Assembly (NCBI GenBank): GCA_015486785.1
Contig: WFQZ01000341.1
Span: 1-8,084 of the forward strand
DNA from: Thermoflexales bacterium
Lineage (GTDB): Bacteria > Chloroflexota > Anaerolineae > B4-G1 > SLSP01
Length of the DNA: 8,084 nt
Reading direction: 5' to 3'
This document shows positions 1 through 7,271 of this stretch, one piece after another. Position 1 is the first letter of the stretch. Each line of letters begins with the position of its first letter. The position numbers and the translations under genes are program-made. The notes beneath the pieces were generated by a model. The model saw nothing but the letters and a program-made list of their open reading frames with translations. It ran no database searches and was not told the DNA's origin.

Positions 1-81
1 TATACACTCATTCAAACACACCTTCCGGTTAAATTTTCAATGACGATGATTAAGGTGCGGAGGTAATCCCGTGAGCGCGGG

Positions 82-633
82 TTAGCCGTCTTCCGGCAAG
101 CCCACCGCACTTCTGGAAACGGGGTAGCGTTGCAAATGCTCATTCCACGTTTCCAGGTTGAATACGCCGACCTTCTCCACGATGTTCCTTTTCCACGAGG
201 CCGGTTGTACCGCCTTCGCGGGAAGATCTCTTTTCAGTTGATCTTGAAGGTTGAGCAACAGAGCTTTATCTAGGGCTTGGAAGGCAATCAGTAGGTAGTA
301 GTGGATTGTCTTCCCCTGTAATTTTTCTTGTGCCCACAGGTAAATAAAAGTGTCCCTGAATTTCCGAACGGCCTCACTTGCGAGGTCATGATGGACGATT
401 CTGCTACGAAACCCACGCAGGACTCTTTGTCGCACATCATCAGATATGGGCCTTGTTTGCACCTCATCAGGGTCTTTTATCTCAATGAGGAGCAGTTTCT
501 CGCCGTCTTCGACGATGAAATCCACGGCCTTCATACAGTGGGATAGACCGTGTCTCCTATCGTCAAACTTCTCGCCTGTGGCGCCGCTAGGCAGGTCAAT
601 ACACAAAGTCCGTTCCCTGAGCTGCGTGGCCAT
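82..633 (-). CDS. PD-(D/E)xK nuclease-like protein, partner of the upstream AAA ATPase
   Basis: Small cytoplasmic protein of 183 aa. An alpha/beta core carries V37-D38-F39 on one strand and I50-E51-I52-K53 on the next, that is D-x(12)-E-x-K, the metal-binding layout of PD-(D/E)xK nucleases. A helix follows (about residues 85-105, with KFRDTF) and then a hydrophobic strand (HYYLLIAF, 111-118). No signal peptide or membrane segment is visible. The reading frame is open up to 702, but I choose the ATG at 633: the ATPase stop TAA is at 637-635 and only one base separates it from this ATG, which suggests translational coupling, and the longer version would overlap the ATPase C-terminus. The Shine-Dalgarno sequence is weak (GGGA about 9-12 nt upstream). 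Nuclease activity is inferred from the motif and from the neighbour; it could be an inactive PD-(D/E)xK-fold protein or act on RNA. I do not recognise a named family. Confidence 0.8.
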   Translation of the reverse strand: MATQLRERTLCIDLPSGATGEKFDDRRHGLSHCMKAVDFIVEDGEKLLLIEIKDPDEVQTRPISDDVRQRVLRGFRSRIVHHDLASEAVRKFRDTFIYLWAQEKLQGKTIHYYLLIAFQALDKALLLNLQDQLKRDLPAKAVQPASWKRNIVEKVGVFNLETWNEHLQRYPVSRSAVGLPEDG

Positions 634-634
634 G

Positions 635-1654
635 TTACATCGTTCCCATCGCCCGTGCCATTTCGCGGTTATACAAGTCGGAGAAAGTATCGGCAATCGC
701 ATTGGGGGCGATTTTCAAGTAATTGTCTGTTGTGGCGCATTTAATATCGCCCGTTTCCTGCTCCCTGTACAAAGCGTGAAATGCTATCTTGTCCTGCTCC
801 TCCGCGCGGAGGTCTAGTTCTTTCAGCACTACGTAATCATGGGTGGCCAGGAAAATCTGAACGCCCATTCTCTGGAGCTTTAGCAGGATGTCAATGACGG
901 GGCCGTACAGGCTGGGATTGAGGTTGGTTTCCGGTTCGTCCCAGAATAGGACGGAGCCATTTGTCAACGTGCCGTTTTGAATCAAGAGCCATAAAAGCCC
1001 CAGTTTTCTCATCCCCTCGGCCAGTAACATAAACTCCAAATTACCTTGTTTGTTCTTCAGGAAAAATTCTTCGCCTTCGACTATGACTTGCCCGTACATG
1101 ATGGTCTGTAAAGCGTCCAGCAGGACTTTCCTATCGTGATCTACAGGCCCTTTCAGTTTGGGGGTGTAAGCACGACTGAGGATGTCGGCGTATATCTCTG
1201 AGAAATGAACTTCACGCTGATCATAGAGGGAGAGAAACCCCGGCCCGTTAGAAAGCATCTCTTTTACCGGGATGAAGACACTGGTGATGGGGTTGTTCAA
1301 CCACTGTTGGATACCTTGCAGCTTGACCGTTTTGGATTGTGGCCGTAGCGCGTGGTTGGAGAAAGAGATGGATAGCTTCTCTGCGCCCCGATACACGGCT
1401 ACTTTGCAACGGACGCTCCCTTGCTGACGTTTTACGAGTCTTCCTATCGCTCGCCCCTTAGGTCTAAACACGCGCACGAGCTTTTCCGCAAATCCGACCT
1501 CGGTTCTGGTGATGTCGCAAGCTGCGTAAGCGACCTTCATCAAGTGGGTTTTCCCGGTGCCGTTGGTGCCGATGAGCACGTTGATGCCGGGGGAGATCTC
1601 AAGATCCAATTCTCGGAAGGCGGTAAAGTGATTAAAAGTTATTCTGGTGATCAT
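635..1654 (-). CDS. AAA family ATPase of ABC type (AAA_21/OLD-like, no TOPRIM)
   Basis: ATPase of 339 aa with the ABC-type head found in SMC/Rad50/OLD-like proteins. Seen directly: Walker A GTNGTGKT (29-36) after an N-terminal ITRITFNHFTAF strand; an ABC signature-like segment LAEGMRKLG (211-219); Walker B SVLFWDEPETNLNP (234-247) with catalytic E240; and the switch histidine in ATHDY (H272). The middle holds an insert with IPVKEMLSNGPGFLSLYD (128-145), a segment I associate with a widespread family of stand-alone bacterial AAA ATPases. There is no C-terminal TOPRIM domain and no long coiled coil. The ATG at 1654 has a GGAG at 1666-1663 with 8-nt spacing. It is first in a two-gene operon with the PD-(D/E)xK-like gene, from its own promoter. 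Likely role: nucleotide-driven sensor or regulator of the partner effector, as in other ATPase/nuclease defence pairs; this role is inferred. Confidence 0.9.
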   Translation of the reverse strand: MITRITFNHFTAFRELDLEISPGINVLIGTNGTGKTHLMKVAYAACDITRTEVGFAEKLVRVFRPKGRAIGRLVKRQQGSVRCKVAVYRGAEKLSISFSNHALRPQSKTVKLQGIQQWLNNPITSVFIPVKEMLSNGPGFLSLYDQREVHFSEIYADILSRAYTPKLKGPVDHDRKVLLDALQTIMYGQVIVEGEEFFLKNKQGNLEFMLLAEGMRKLGLLWLLIQNGTLTNGSVLFWDEPETNLNPSLYGPVIDILLKLQRMGVQIFLATHDYVVLKELDLRAEEQDKIAFHALYREQETGDIKCATTDNYLKIAPNAIADTFSDLYNREMARAMGTM

Positions 1655-1704
1655 TAGCTGTACTCCATTCAGGGGTTGATTGCGGTGTCCGGTGAACTTG
1701 TTGT

Positions 1705-1732
1705 ATTATAGGCACGCGGAATGGGATGGCAA
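1705..1732 (-). promoter_or_regulatory. Sigma-70-type promoter of the ATPase/nuclease operon
   Basis: On the minus strand, TTGCCA (1732-1727, 5 of 6 to TTGACA) is followed after 16 bp by a perfect TATAAT (1710-1705). The expected transcription start is near 1698, giving a leader of about 44 nt before the ATG at 1654, with GGAG at 1666-1663. The stretch upstream of the -35 box is A/T-rich. This separates the cassette from the glycan genes, although read-through from 1782 is possible because I see no convincing terminator between them. Confidence 0.7.
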
Positions 1733-1781
1733 ATTTGAATGCTCGCCGTCTTCCGACCACCTTATCCCCGCCATGCTGACT

Positions 1782-3410
1782 CTAATGTCGGCCCGCCCGG
1801 TCGCTCCAAATCTCCACGCCGCCTTGGGAGAAGACGCGCTGCCAGCCCCCCGGAGGCCGGTAGCCGCGCCCGCATTCCAGCGTGGGGACGCCGGAGGTGA
1901 GGATGTGGCTGACGTGGTGCTCGCGGAGGAATGCCGCTTGGTCGGCGGCGGACATCGTCCCGTTGAAGAACGCCCGCACTTGGACGCGGCGTTGCGCCAC
2001 GTGGAGCGTCGCCCCGGCGTGCCCCAGCACCACCCGCCCGTGGATCTCGCCTGCCAGCGTGTTGCCCAGCGGCTCGCACGTGAGCACGACGACCTCGCCC
2101 TCTTGCGCGTCCAGCCAGCGCGCCGCCTCGGCCAGCGCGGTGGGTTGAAACACTTCGCGCGGCGCGGGGCCTCGTCCCAGGTAGGAGCTGCTGTAGGCAC
2201 TGTAGAACATCATCTGCTGCCCCCACAGCAGCAGGATCAGCGTCGCCCCGCCCAGCACGCGCCCCCACAGCCGATGCCGCCAGCGGCGCACCTGCCTCGT
2301 GCGCCCCAGCACCTCCCACCCGCTGACCGCGAGCACGGCCAGCAGCGGCCCCAGCCCCAGCGAGAACCGCCGTTGATAAGGCACCGGCACGTAGCCCAGC
2401 AGATACAGCGTCGCGCCCCAGAGGATCAGCAACCGCTTGTCCGGCTGCGTGCGCCACAGCCACACTGCCCCGATGATCGCCAAGCCCCCCATCACGCCGT
2501 ACCCCAGCAACACCACGTCCGGCGGAAAAGAAATCTGGTAATTCTGGCTGCCGTAAGCCTGCCCCCAGAAAGGATCGCGGGTGAAAGTCCACAAATTGTA
2601 GCCCACCAGCGGCAGCACCGCCCCGCTCATCACGAAGAGCGACCCCCAATCCTGCCAAGCGAGCTGTTTGCGCTGCCAACTGCGCCACAGGGCCTGCAGC
2701 CCGCTCAAAACGAGCAGCGGCGGCAAGCTGAAGGCGTTGAGCAATCCCAGCAGCAGCGGCAACAGGAGATACGTGCCCGCAAATCGCCACGGATGCTGCC
2801 GGAAAGTCGTTTGCCCGCGCCAACGATCCGCCAGGATGTAGAGCAGGATCGCCAGCGCGAACGGCAGATGCGGCGCCGCGCCCAGCAACAATAGCGTGTT
2901 GACCTCCGGGCGGTTGAAGGCGCTATCGTAGCGGGCGAGGAAATCCGCCCCCGGTAGGAGCAAGCGCAGCAGCGCGACCAGCCACGCCGAGCCGACGGAG
3001 AGCATCAGCCAGAACGCCAATCGCCGCTGCGAGCGTTGCGCCAGCCACGTCCCCCCGAAAGTGTACAGCACGTAGACCAGCACGGCCACGGCCACGGCGG
3101 ACGTGAGCACGTAAGGCCAGGCCAAAGGCATGTGCAGCCAACGGGCGAGATGCCCCAGCAGCACGTAGAGCGGATATTGCAGGATGGGGCGATGCGGCTC
3201 CGGCGTAAAGCGGTTGACGATCAGCCACGCGCCATCGTACCCTTGCAGCATCGCCGAGCGGTACTGCGTGTAATCGCCGCCGTAACTCCACGAGCGGTAG
3301 AGCTGCCAGCCCGCCGGCGGAGCGAGCCGGGCGTACAGCACCGGCAGCCCCAGAGCCGCGAGCAGGAACACCACCACCCGCCGTATCCACCTCCGCTCTG
3401 ACTCGCTCAA
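1782..3410 (-). CDS. Multi-pass membrane protein, GT-C-like glycosyltransferase candidate with soluble C-terminal domain
   Basis: Integral membrane protein of 542 aa. About ten or eleven hydrophobic segments can be seen (roughly 12-28, 98-118, 131-152, 172-194, 211-237, 256-275, 297-318, 326-343, 350-366, 385-402). The loop after the first segment has SYGGDYTQY with D46, resembling the acidic first-loop motif of GT-C enzymes that use lipid-linked sugars; QRRF (346-349) precedes a late segment. Residues about 410-542 look soluble, with alternating strands and helices (EVVVLTCEP, 439-447; AAFLREHHVSHILTSG, 492-507). The start is probably TTG at 3410: AGGGGG lies 4 nt upstream and the following ESERRWIRR is a basic pre-membrane stretch. 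A GTG at 3377, 12 nt after a GGAGG, is an alternative. It begins 13 bp after the peptidase stop, so the two are probably co-transcribed. The exact reaction is unknown; a plain hypothetical membrane protein is the fallback call. Confidence 0.8.
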   Translation of the reverse strand: MSESERRWIRRVVVFLLAALGLPVLYARLAPPAGWQLYRSWSYGGDYTQYRSAMLQGYDGAWLIVNRFTPEPHRPILQYPLYVLLGHLARWLHMPLAWPYVLTSAVAVAVLVYVLYTFGGTWLAQRSQRRLAFWLMLSVGSAWLVALLRLLLPGADFLARYDSAFNRPEVNTLLLLGAAPHLPFALAILLYILADRWRGQTTFRQHPWRFAGTYLLLPLLLGLLNAFSLPPLLVLSGLQALWRSWQRKQLAWQDWGSLFVMSGAVLPLVGYNLWTFTRDPFWGQAYGSQNYQISFPPDVVLLGYGVMGGLAIIGAVWLWRTQPDKRLLILWGATLYLLGYVPVPYQRRFSLGLGPLLAVLAVSGWEVLGRTRQVRRWRHRLWGRVLGGATLILLLWGQQMMFYSAYSSSYLGRGPAPREVFQPTALAEAARWLDAQEGEVVVLTCEPLGNTLAGEIHGRVVLGHAGATLHVAQRRVQVRAFFNGTMSAADQAAFLREHHVSHILTSGVPTLECGRGYRPPGGWQRVFSQGGVEIWSDRAGRH

Positions 3411-3423
3411 CGCGCCCCCTGAT

Positions 3424-4614
3424 TCAGTCCCGCCCCAGCAATCGCGCCGCGAGCGCGGCGTAAGTCTGCGCGGCGGCGTAGACCTGCGCGACCTCTACGT
3501 ACTCATCCACCGTGTGCGGGATGGCCGGATCGCCGGGACCGAATCCCACCGTGGGCACCTGCGCCACCCCGGCGGAGTACGCGCCCTCCGTGGCGAAAGG
3601 CCAGCGGGTCAACGTGGGATGCAAACCCGCCTCTCGCGCCGCCTTGATCGTGGCGACGATGAGCGGATGCCGTTCGTCCAGCATCCACGGCAGCGAAGCC
3701 CGATGGGAAAGGCGCGTCTCGCCGGTGTACGTCGTGAGCCGATCCTCAATGATCTCCACCGTGGCCTTCACGTCCTCCCGCGCGATGATGCGTTGGATTT
3801 CCAACTGCGCCAGCGATTCGGTCTCGCCGACCGTCAAGCGGCGGTCAATCACCAACTCGCAGCGGTGGGGGATGGCGTTGCGGCTGACGGCGTGGGCGCG
3901 GATGTCGGTCACGGCGAGCACGCCCGGCCCCAGAAACGGGTCCTCCTGGAGCTGCCCGGCCAGAATCTCCAAGCCGAAGATGAGCCGCGAAGCCGCGTAG
4001 ATCGCGTTCTGCCCCAGGTGGGGCGAGGAAGAGTGCGCCGATTGGCCGTTGACCGTGACGCGCATCTCAATATGGCCGCGCTGCGCCCGCACCACATCCA
4101 GCCCCGAAGGCTCGGCGATGACCACCCACGCCGGACGGAGGCCGTCTCTTTCAAAAAGTTCCCGCGTGCCCAGCCCCTCCGCCGGTTCCTCCATCACCAC
4201 GCACGTCACCCAGAGCGGCTGCCGCAGCTCCGCGCCCCGGCGCACCGCCAGCGCGGCCCCGTGGATGGTGGCGGCCAGGCCGGCCTTCATATCGCACGAA
4301 CCGCGCCCGTAGAGCCGCCCCTCGCGGACTTCCGCGCCCCACGGATCAACCGTCCACGCCTCCGGCGCAGTGACTTCCACCGTATCCATGTGGCTGTTGA
4401 ACATCAAGCCGCGCCCTTCCGCCGGCCCCAGCCGCCCGATGACGTTGCCGATAGCGTCCGTATGCACGTCCTGGAAGCCCAGCCGCTGCATTTCCTCTTG
4501 GACGCAAGCCGCAACCCGGCCCTCATTGCCGGGCAAGCTGGGCGTCTGCACCAGGCGGCGCAGAAACTCCAGCAGGGCTTGGCGTTCCGTTTCATCCATT
4601 GTCCATCGCTCCAT
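3424..4614 (-). CDS. M20 family metallopeptidase (ArgE/DapE/YgeY-like)
   Basis: Zinc amidohydrolase/deacylase of 396 aa, cytoplasmic. Seen directly: metal ligands H75 and D77 in NSHMDTV, bridging D108 in GRGSCDMKAG, catalytic E142 with ligand E143 in MEEPAEG, ligand E168 in IAEPSG, and C-terminal ligand H367 in AIPHTVDEY. The dimerisation lid (about 180-295) begins at GHIEMRVTVNGQSAH, with H194 the lid histidine expected to contact substrate in the partner subunit. The set is complete, so the enzyme should be active. The N-terminal GNEGRV and DAIGNVIGRLG segments resemble YgeY-type members, but no selenium or purine genes are nearby to support that role; ArgE- or DapE-like deacylase activity is equally possible. 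The ATG at 4614 has a strong AAAAGGAG (4630-4623) at 8 nt, preferred over the second Met at codon 6. It lies between the sugar transferase and the GT-C-like gene, with no clear link to glycan assembly. Confidence 0.92.
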   Translation of the reverse strand: MERWTMDETERQALLEFLRRLVQTPSLPGNEGRVAACVQEEMQRLGFQDVHTDAIGNVIGRLGPAEGRGLMFNSHMDTVEVTAPEAWTVDPWGAEVREGRLYGRGSCDMKAGLAATIHGAALAVRRGAELRQPLWVTCVVMEEPAEGLGTRELFERDGLRPAWVVIAEPSGLDVVRAQRGHIEMRVTVNGQSAHSSSPHLGQNAIYAASRLIFGLEILAGQLQEDPFLGPGVLAVTDIRAHAVSRNAIPHRCELVIDRRLTVGETESLAQLEIQRIIAREDVKATVEIIEDRLTTYTGETRLSHRASLPWMLDERHPLIVATIKAAREAGLHPTLTRWPFATEGAYSAGVAQVPTVGFGPGDPAIPHTVDEYVEVAQVYAAAQTYAALAARLLGRD

Positions 4615-4641
4615 AAGAGACTCTCCTTTTCGGGTTTAAGC

Positions 4642-4698
4642 TGCGACGCACTTTAGATGCGACGCACTTCCGAAGTGCGTCGCATCTTGTCGCACCTT
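4642..4698. repeat. Palindromic intergenic repeat cluster (core TGCGACGCA)
   Basis: The gap between the peptidase start and the sugar-transferase stop holds a perfect 15-bp inverted repeat around one central base: arm GATGCGACGCACTTC at 4656-4670 and its reverse complement at 4672-4686. An additional copy of the 9-mer TGCGACGCA lies at 4642-4650, and a partial one (TGTCGCACC) at 4688-4696. As RNA from either strand it would fold into a long stable hairpin. There is no T-run after the stem on the minus strand, so it is not a classic intrinsic terminator. It could still act as an RNA processing or stability element, or be a REP/MITE-like repeat. The same core occurs at 7316-7324. Confidence 0.85.
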
Positions 4699-6116
4699 CA
4701 GTACGCCCCTTCCCCAAAGATAACTTTGGGCACGGTGCGCAGTAAAATGCTGAGATCAAGCCACGGCGACCAGTGTTCAATGTAGTACAAATCCAGCAGC
4801 ACCATCTCATCAAACGTCAACTCGCTGCGCCCGCTCACCTGCCACAGCCCGGTCATACCGGGGGGCACGGTCAAGCGGTTGAGGTGCCAAGGCTGATATT
4901 GCGCCACTTCTTCGGGGATCGGCGGGCGAGGGCCGACCAAGCTCATTTCGCCGCGCAGGACGTTGATCAGTTGCGGCAGCTCGTCCAGGCTGGTGCGCCG
5001 CAGGAATTGCCCCGTTCGGGTGATGCGAGGGTCGTTGTGCAGCTTGAAGATCGGCCCGTCGGCCTCGTTGAGTTCCCGCAGCGCGTCCAACTCGCGCTCC
5101 GCCCCTTCCCGCATCGAGCGGAACTTGTACATCCTGAAGCGGCGGTGATCCTTGCCCACCCGCACTTGGCGGAACAACACCGGCCCCGGTGAATCCAGCT
5201 TGATGGCGATGGCGATCAGCAGGAACAGCGGCCAGCCCAGCAGCAGCATCAGCGACGCCCCGGCCACGTCTATCAGCCGCTTGAACACCAACTCCGTCTT
5301 ATCGAAGGAGATCGGATGCACGGCGATCAACGGCAGCCCGCCCAGATCGCTCACCTCAACCCGGCTCATGCTCATCTGGAACAAGTCGGGCACGATGCGC
5401 GAATCCACGTTCCGCCGCTCACACTCGCGCAAGATGCTGAAGATGCGCCGCTGGTAATTCCACGGCAGCGTGATGATCACCTCGTCCACATTCTCACTAT
5501 CTATAATGGAAGCGAGGTCATCCAGTGCGCCCAGCCCCTTGAACCGCCCGATCTCGCCGCTGCTTTTGGTGGGATTATCGTCCACGTACCCCACGATCTC
5601 ATACCCCAGATCGGGGCGGGCGACGATGGTGCGCATCACCCGCCGCCCCACTTCCCCCGCGCCCACAATGACCACGCGCCGCGCTCCGATGCCGCGCCGC
5701 CAACGGCGTTCCTGATACAGCATCGCCACGCCCCGCGTGAGGGACATCAGCACCATCATCATCAATCCCGCTTCGAGCAGCAGCAAGCGCGAATAGACCG
5801 GCGGGCGCAGCACGAAAGCCACGGCCAACACGATCACCAACGACACGGCCACTGCGTCGATCACCTTGGTCACGTGATCCAGCCACGGGCGACCCCGCCA
5901 ATTTCTGTACCCGCCGCTGCCCCACAAGATCAGCGGGATCAGCACCGAGAACATACCGTTGAAGAGCAAGTGCGCGGAGTAAGGCGCGTCGTAGACCACC
6001 GTGACGAACCATTGCAGCCGATAGCGCAGCACATAAGCCAGCACCAAGGCGATATTGATGATGAGGATGTCACTTACCAAAAACCACAGCGGGGCCGTAT
6101 CTCGCCGCTTGTTCAT
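4698..6116 (-). CDS. Exopolysaccharide biosynthesis polyprenyl glycosylphosphotransferase (WbaP/WcaJ-like)
   Basis: Membrane enzyme of 472 aa that moves a hexose-1-phosphate from a nucleotide sugar to polyprenyl phosphate, the first step of exopolysaccharide or O-antigen synthesis. An N-terminal membrane domain (four segments, about 10-30, 48-68, 85-103, 110-132) is followed by a Rossmann-like domain (RRVVIVGAGEVGRRV, 146-160), as in PF13727. The C-terminal bacterial sugar transferase domain (about 275-472, PF02397) has FKRLIDV (278-284), a re-entrant hydrophobic helix ending at DSPGP (308-312), YKFRSM (330-335), the catalytic pair D378-E379 in SLDELPQ, VGPRPP (394-399) and GLWQVSGR (423-430). 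Full length for the family. The ATG at 6116 is chosen over an open extension to 6254: it has GGAGGT (6128-6123) at 6 nt and overlaps the preceding gene's TGA as ATGA, a sign of coupled translation. Which sugar is used (glucose or galactose) cannot be told. Confidence 0.95.
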   Translation of the reverse strand: MNKRRDTAPLWFLVSDILIINIALVLAYVLRYRLQWFVTVVYDAPYSAHLLFNGMFSVLIPLILWGSGGYRNWRGRPWLDHVTKVIDAVAVSLVIVLAVAFVLRPPVYSRLLLLEAGLMMMVLMSLTRGVAMLYQERRWRRGIGARRVVIVGAGEVGRRVMRTIVARPDLGYEIVGYVDDNPTKSSGEIGRFKGLGALDDLASIIDSENVDEVIITLPWNYQRRIFSILRECERRNVDSRIVPDLFQMSMSRVEVSDLGGLPLIAVHPISFDKTELVFKRLIDVAGASLMLLLGWPLFLLIAIAIKLDSPGPVLFRQVRVGKDHRRFRMYKFRSMREGAERELDALRELNEADGPIFKLHNDPRITRTGQFLRRTSLDELPQLINVLRGEMSLVGPRPPIPEEVAQYQPWHLNRLTVPPGMTGLWQVSGRSELTFDEMVLLDLYYIEHWSPWLDLSILLRTVPKVIFGEGAY

Positions 6117-7264
6117 CCGTTGACCTCCGTATCCTGGCCGAGCACCTTTCGGTAGACCTCCGCCGTCAGGCTTGCGGTACGTTCCCAAGAAAACCGCGCC
6201 GCGTGCCGCAGTCCCTGCGCCCGCAACGAAGCCCGCAACTCCGCATCGCGCCACAACTGCGCCAAGGCCGTGGTGATCGCCTCCTCATCCTCCGGCGGCA
6301 CCAGGAGCGCACCGCCCCCGGCCGCCTCCGGCAAGGAAGTGCTGTTGGAAGCCACGGCGGGCACGCCGCACGCCAGCGATTCCAGCACCGGCAGCCCGAA
6401 CCCTTCGTAAGTGGAAAGATACGCGAAAATCGTAGCCGCATTGTACCACAAGGCCTGTTCCTCTGCGGGGATGAAGCCGGGGAAGTGTACCCGGCCTTGC
6501 AGCCCCTGGCGCGTCACTTCGGCGAAGATCGTTTGGTAGAACCACCCCTTGCCGCCGGCCAGCACCAAATGCGCCTCCGGCACGGCGGAGCGCAAGCGGG
6601 CGAAGGCGCGGATCAGACGCGGCAGATTCTTGCGCGGCTCCAGCGTCCCCAAGTACAAGATGAACCGCTCCGGCAGACCGCGCCGCACGCGGAACGCCGC
6701 CACCTGCGCGGCGGGCAGCGGGCGGAAGCGTGCCGCCACGCCGTAAGGCACGACGTGCAACCGCTGCGGTGGCACATCCAGCGCGGCGACGATCTCGCGG
6801 CGGGAGAATTCCGAACCGGTGATCACCGCCTCGGCGCGGCGGCACGCCCACGGCGTCATCGTGCTCAAGTAACGCTGTCTGCTGCGGCGGAAAAAGTGCG
6901 GATAGCGCAAGAAACTCAGATCGTGGACCGTGATCACGGTGGGCACCGAAGTCAGCAGCGGGGCGACGAACGCCGGCGCGTGCAACAAATCGGCCCGCTG
7001 ACGGCGCAGCACCCAGGGCAGCACCAACTGCTCCCAAACGATGCGCAACGGCGGCCTGTGCGTGGGCCAGCGTGAGCGGCTGACGGGCAACGTCACCTCC
7101 GCCGGCAGACGCCCGCGTCCCAGCAGCACCCGATAGCGCAACTCCGGAGCGACGCGCGGCAAGTAGCGCAACAGATGCTCAATATACACAGCGATCCCCG
7201 CGCTGCGATACGAGGCCTCGCCGCTGAGTAGATGAGCGTTCACTGCGACCACCGGTTGGGACAT
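6113..7264 (-). CDS. Glycosyltransferase family 4 (GT-B fold)
   Basis: Retaining GT-B glycosyltransferase of 383 aa, expected at the cytoplasmic face of the membrane, using a nucleotide sugar to extend a lipid-linked glycan. N-terminal acceptor domain: AVNAHLLSG (7-15), an AGIAVYIEHLL segment (22-32) and TVHDLSFLRYP (112-122). The C-terminal donor domain starts about 200 with ILYLGTLEPRKNLPRLI, where R211 and K212 are the phosphate-binding pair; then STYEGFGLPVLESLACG (284-300) with the E-x7-E pair E287 and E295, and SLPEAAGGGALLVPPED (310-326). The frame is open to a GTG at 7270, but the ATG at 7264 is preferred because it sits 7 nt after a perfect TATAAT and there is no Shine-Dalgarno for either start. 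First gene of the glycan operon; its TGA overlaps the next ATG. Substrate specificity is not readable from sequence. Confidence 0.94.
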   Translation of the reverse strand: MSQPVVAVNAHLLSGEASYRSAGIAVYIEHLLRYLPRVAPELRYRVLLGRGRLPAEVTLPVSRSRWPTHRPPLRIVWEQLVLPWVLRRQRADLLHAPAFVAPLLTSVPTVITVHDLSFLRYPHFFRRSRQRYLSTMTPWACRRAEAVITGSEFSRREIVAALDVPPQRLHVVPYGVAARFRPLPAAQVAAFRVRRGLPERFILYLGTLEPRKNLPRLIRAFARLRSAVPEAHLVLAGGKGWFYQTIFAEVTRQGLQGRVHFPGFIPAEEQALWYNAATIFAYLSTYEGFGLPVLESLACGVPAVASNSTSLPEAAGGGALLVPPEDEEAITTALAQLWRDAELRASLRAQGLRHAARFSWERTASLTAEVYRKVLGQDTEVNG

Positions 7265-7271
7265 AAACACA

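Noticed and set aside
68..81. Possible terminator hairpin after the nuclease-like gene
   Set aside because: Only a 4-bp stem (CCCG/CGGG) with no T-run on the minus strand.
1762..2823. Alternative minus-strand frame (353 codons) within the GT-C-like gene
   Set aside because: Ala/Gly/Arg-rich frame-shifted reading with no hydrophobic periodicity or motif; the other frame is coherent over its whole length.
1680..2894. Long plus-strand ORF (404 codons) opposite the GT-C-like gene
   Set aside because: Its product is Gln/Arg/His/Pro-rich with no domain, as expected from reading GC-rich codons antisense. The minus-strand frame gives a coherent membrane protein.
3514..4656. Long plus-strand ORF (380 codons) opposite the M20 peptidase
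   Set aside because: Low-complexity Arg/His/Gln-rich translation; the minus-strand gene has a full set of catalytic motifs and a strong ribosome-binding site.
4656..4686. Palindrome as an intrinsic terminator of the sugar-transferase transcript
   Set aside because: The stem is strong, but on the minus strand it is followed by TAAAGTG, not a T-run, so I list it as a repeat only.
5316..6155. Plus-strand ORF opposite the sugar transferase
   Set aside because: His/Gln/Pro-rich antisense shadow with no recognisable domain.
6117..6254. N-terminal extension of the sugar transferase
   Set aside because: It would overlap the glycosyltransferase deeply, is Gly/Ala-rich and unlike the family, and a strong ribosome-binding site precedes the ATG at 6116.
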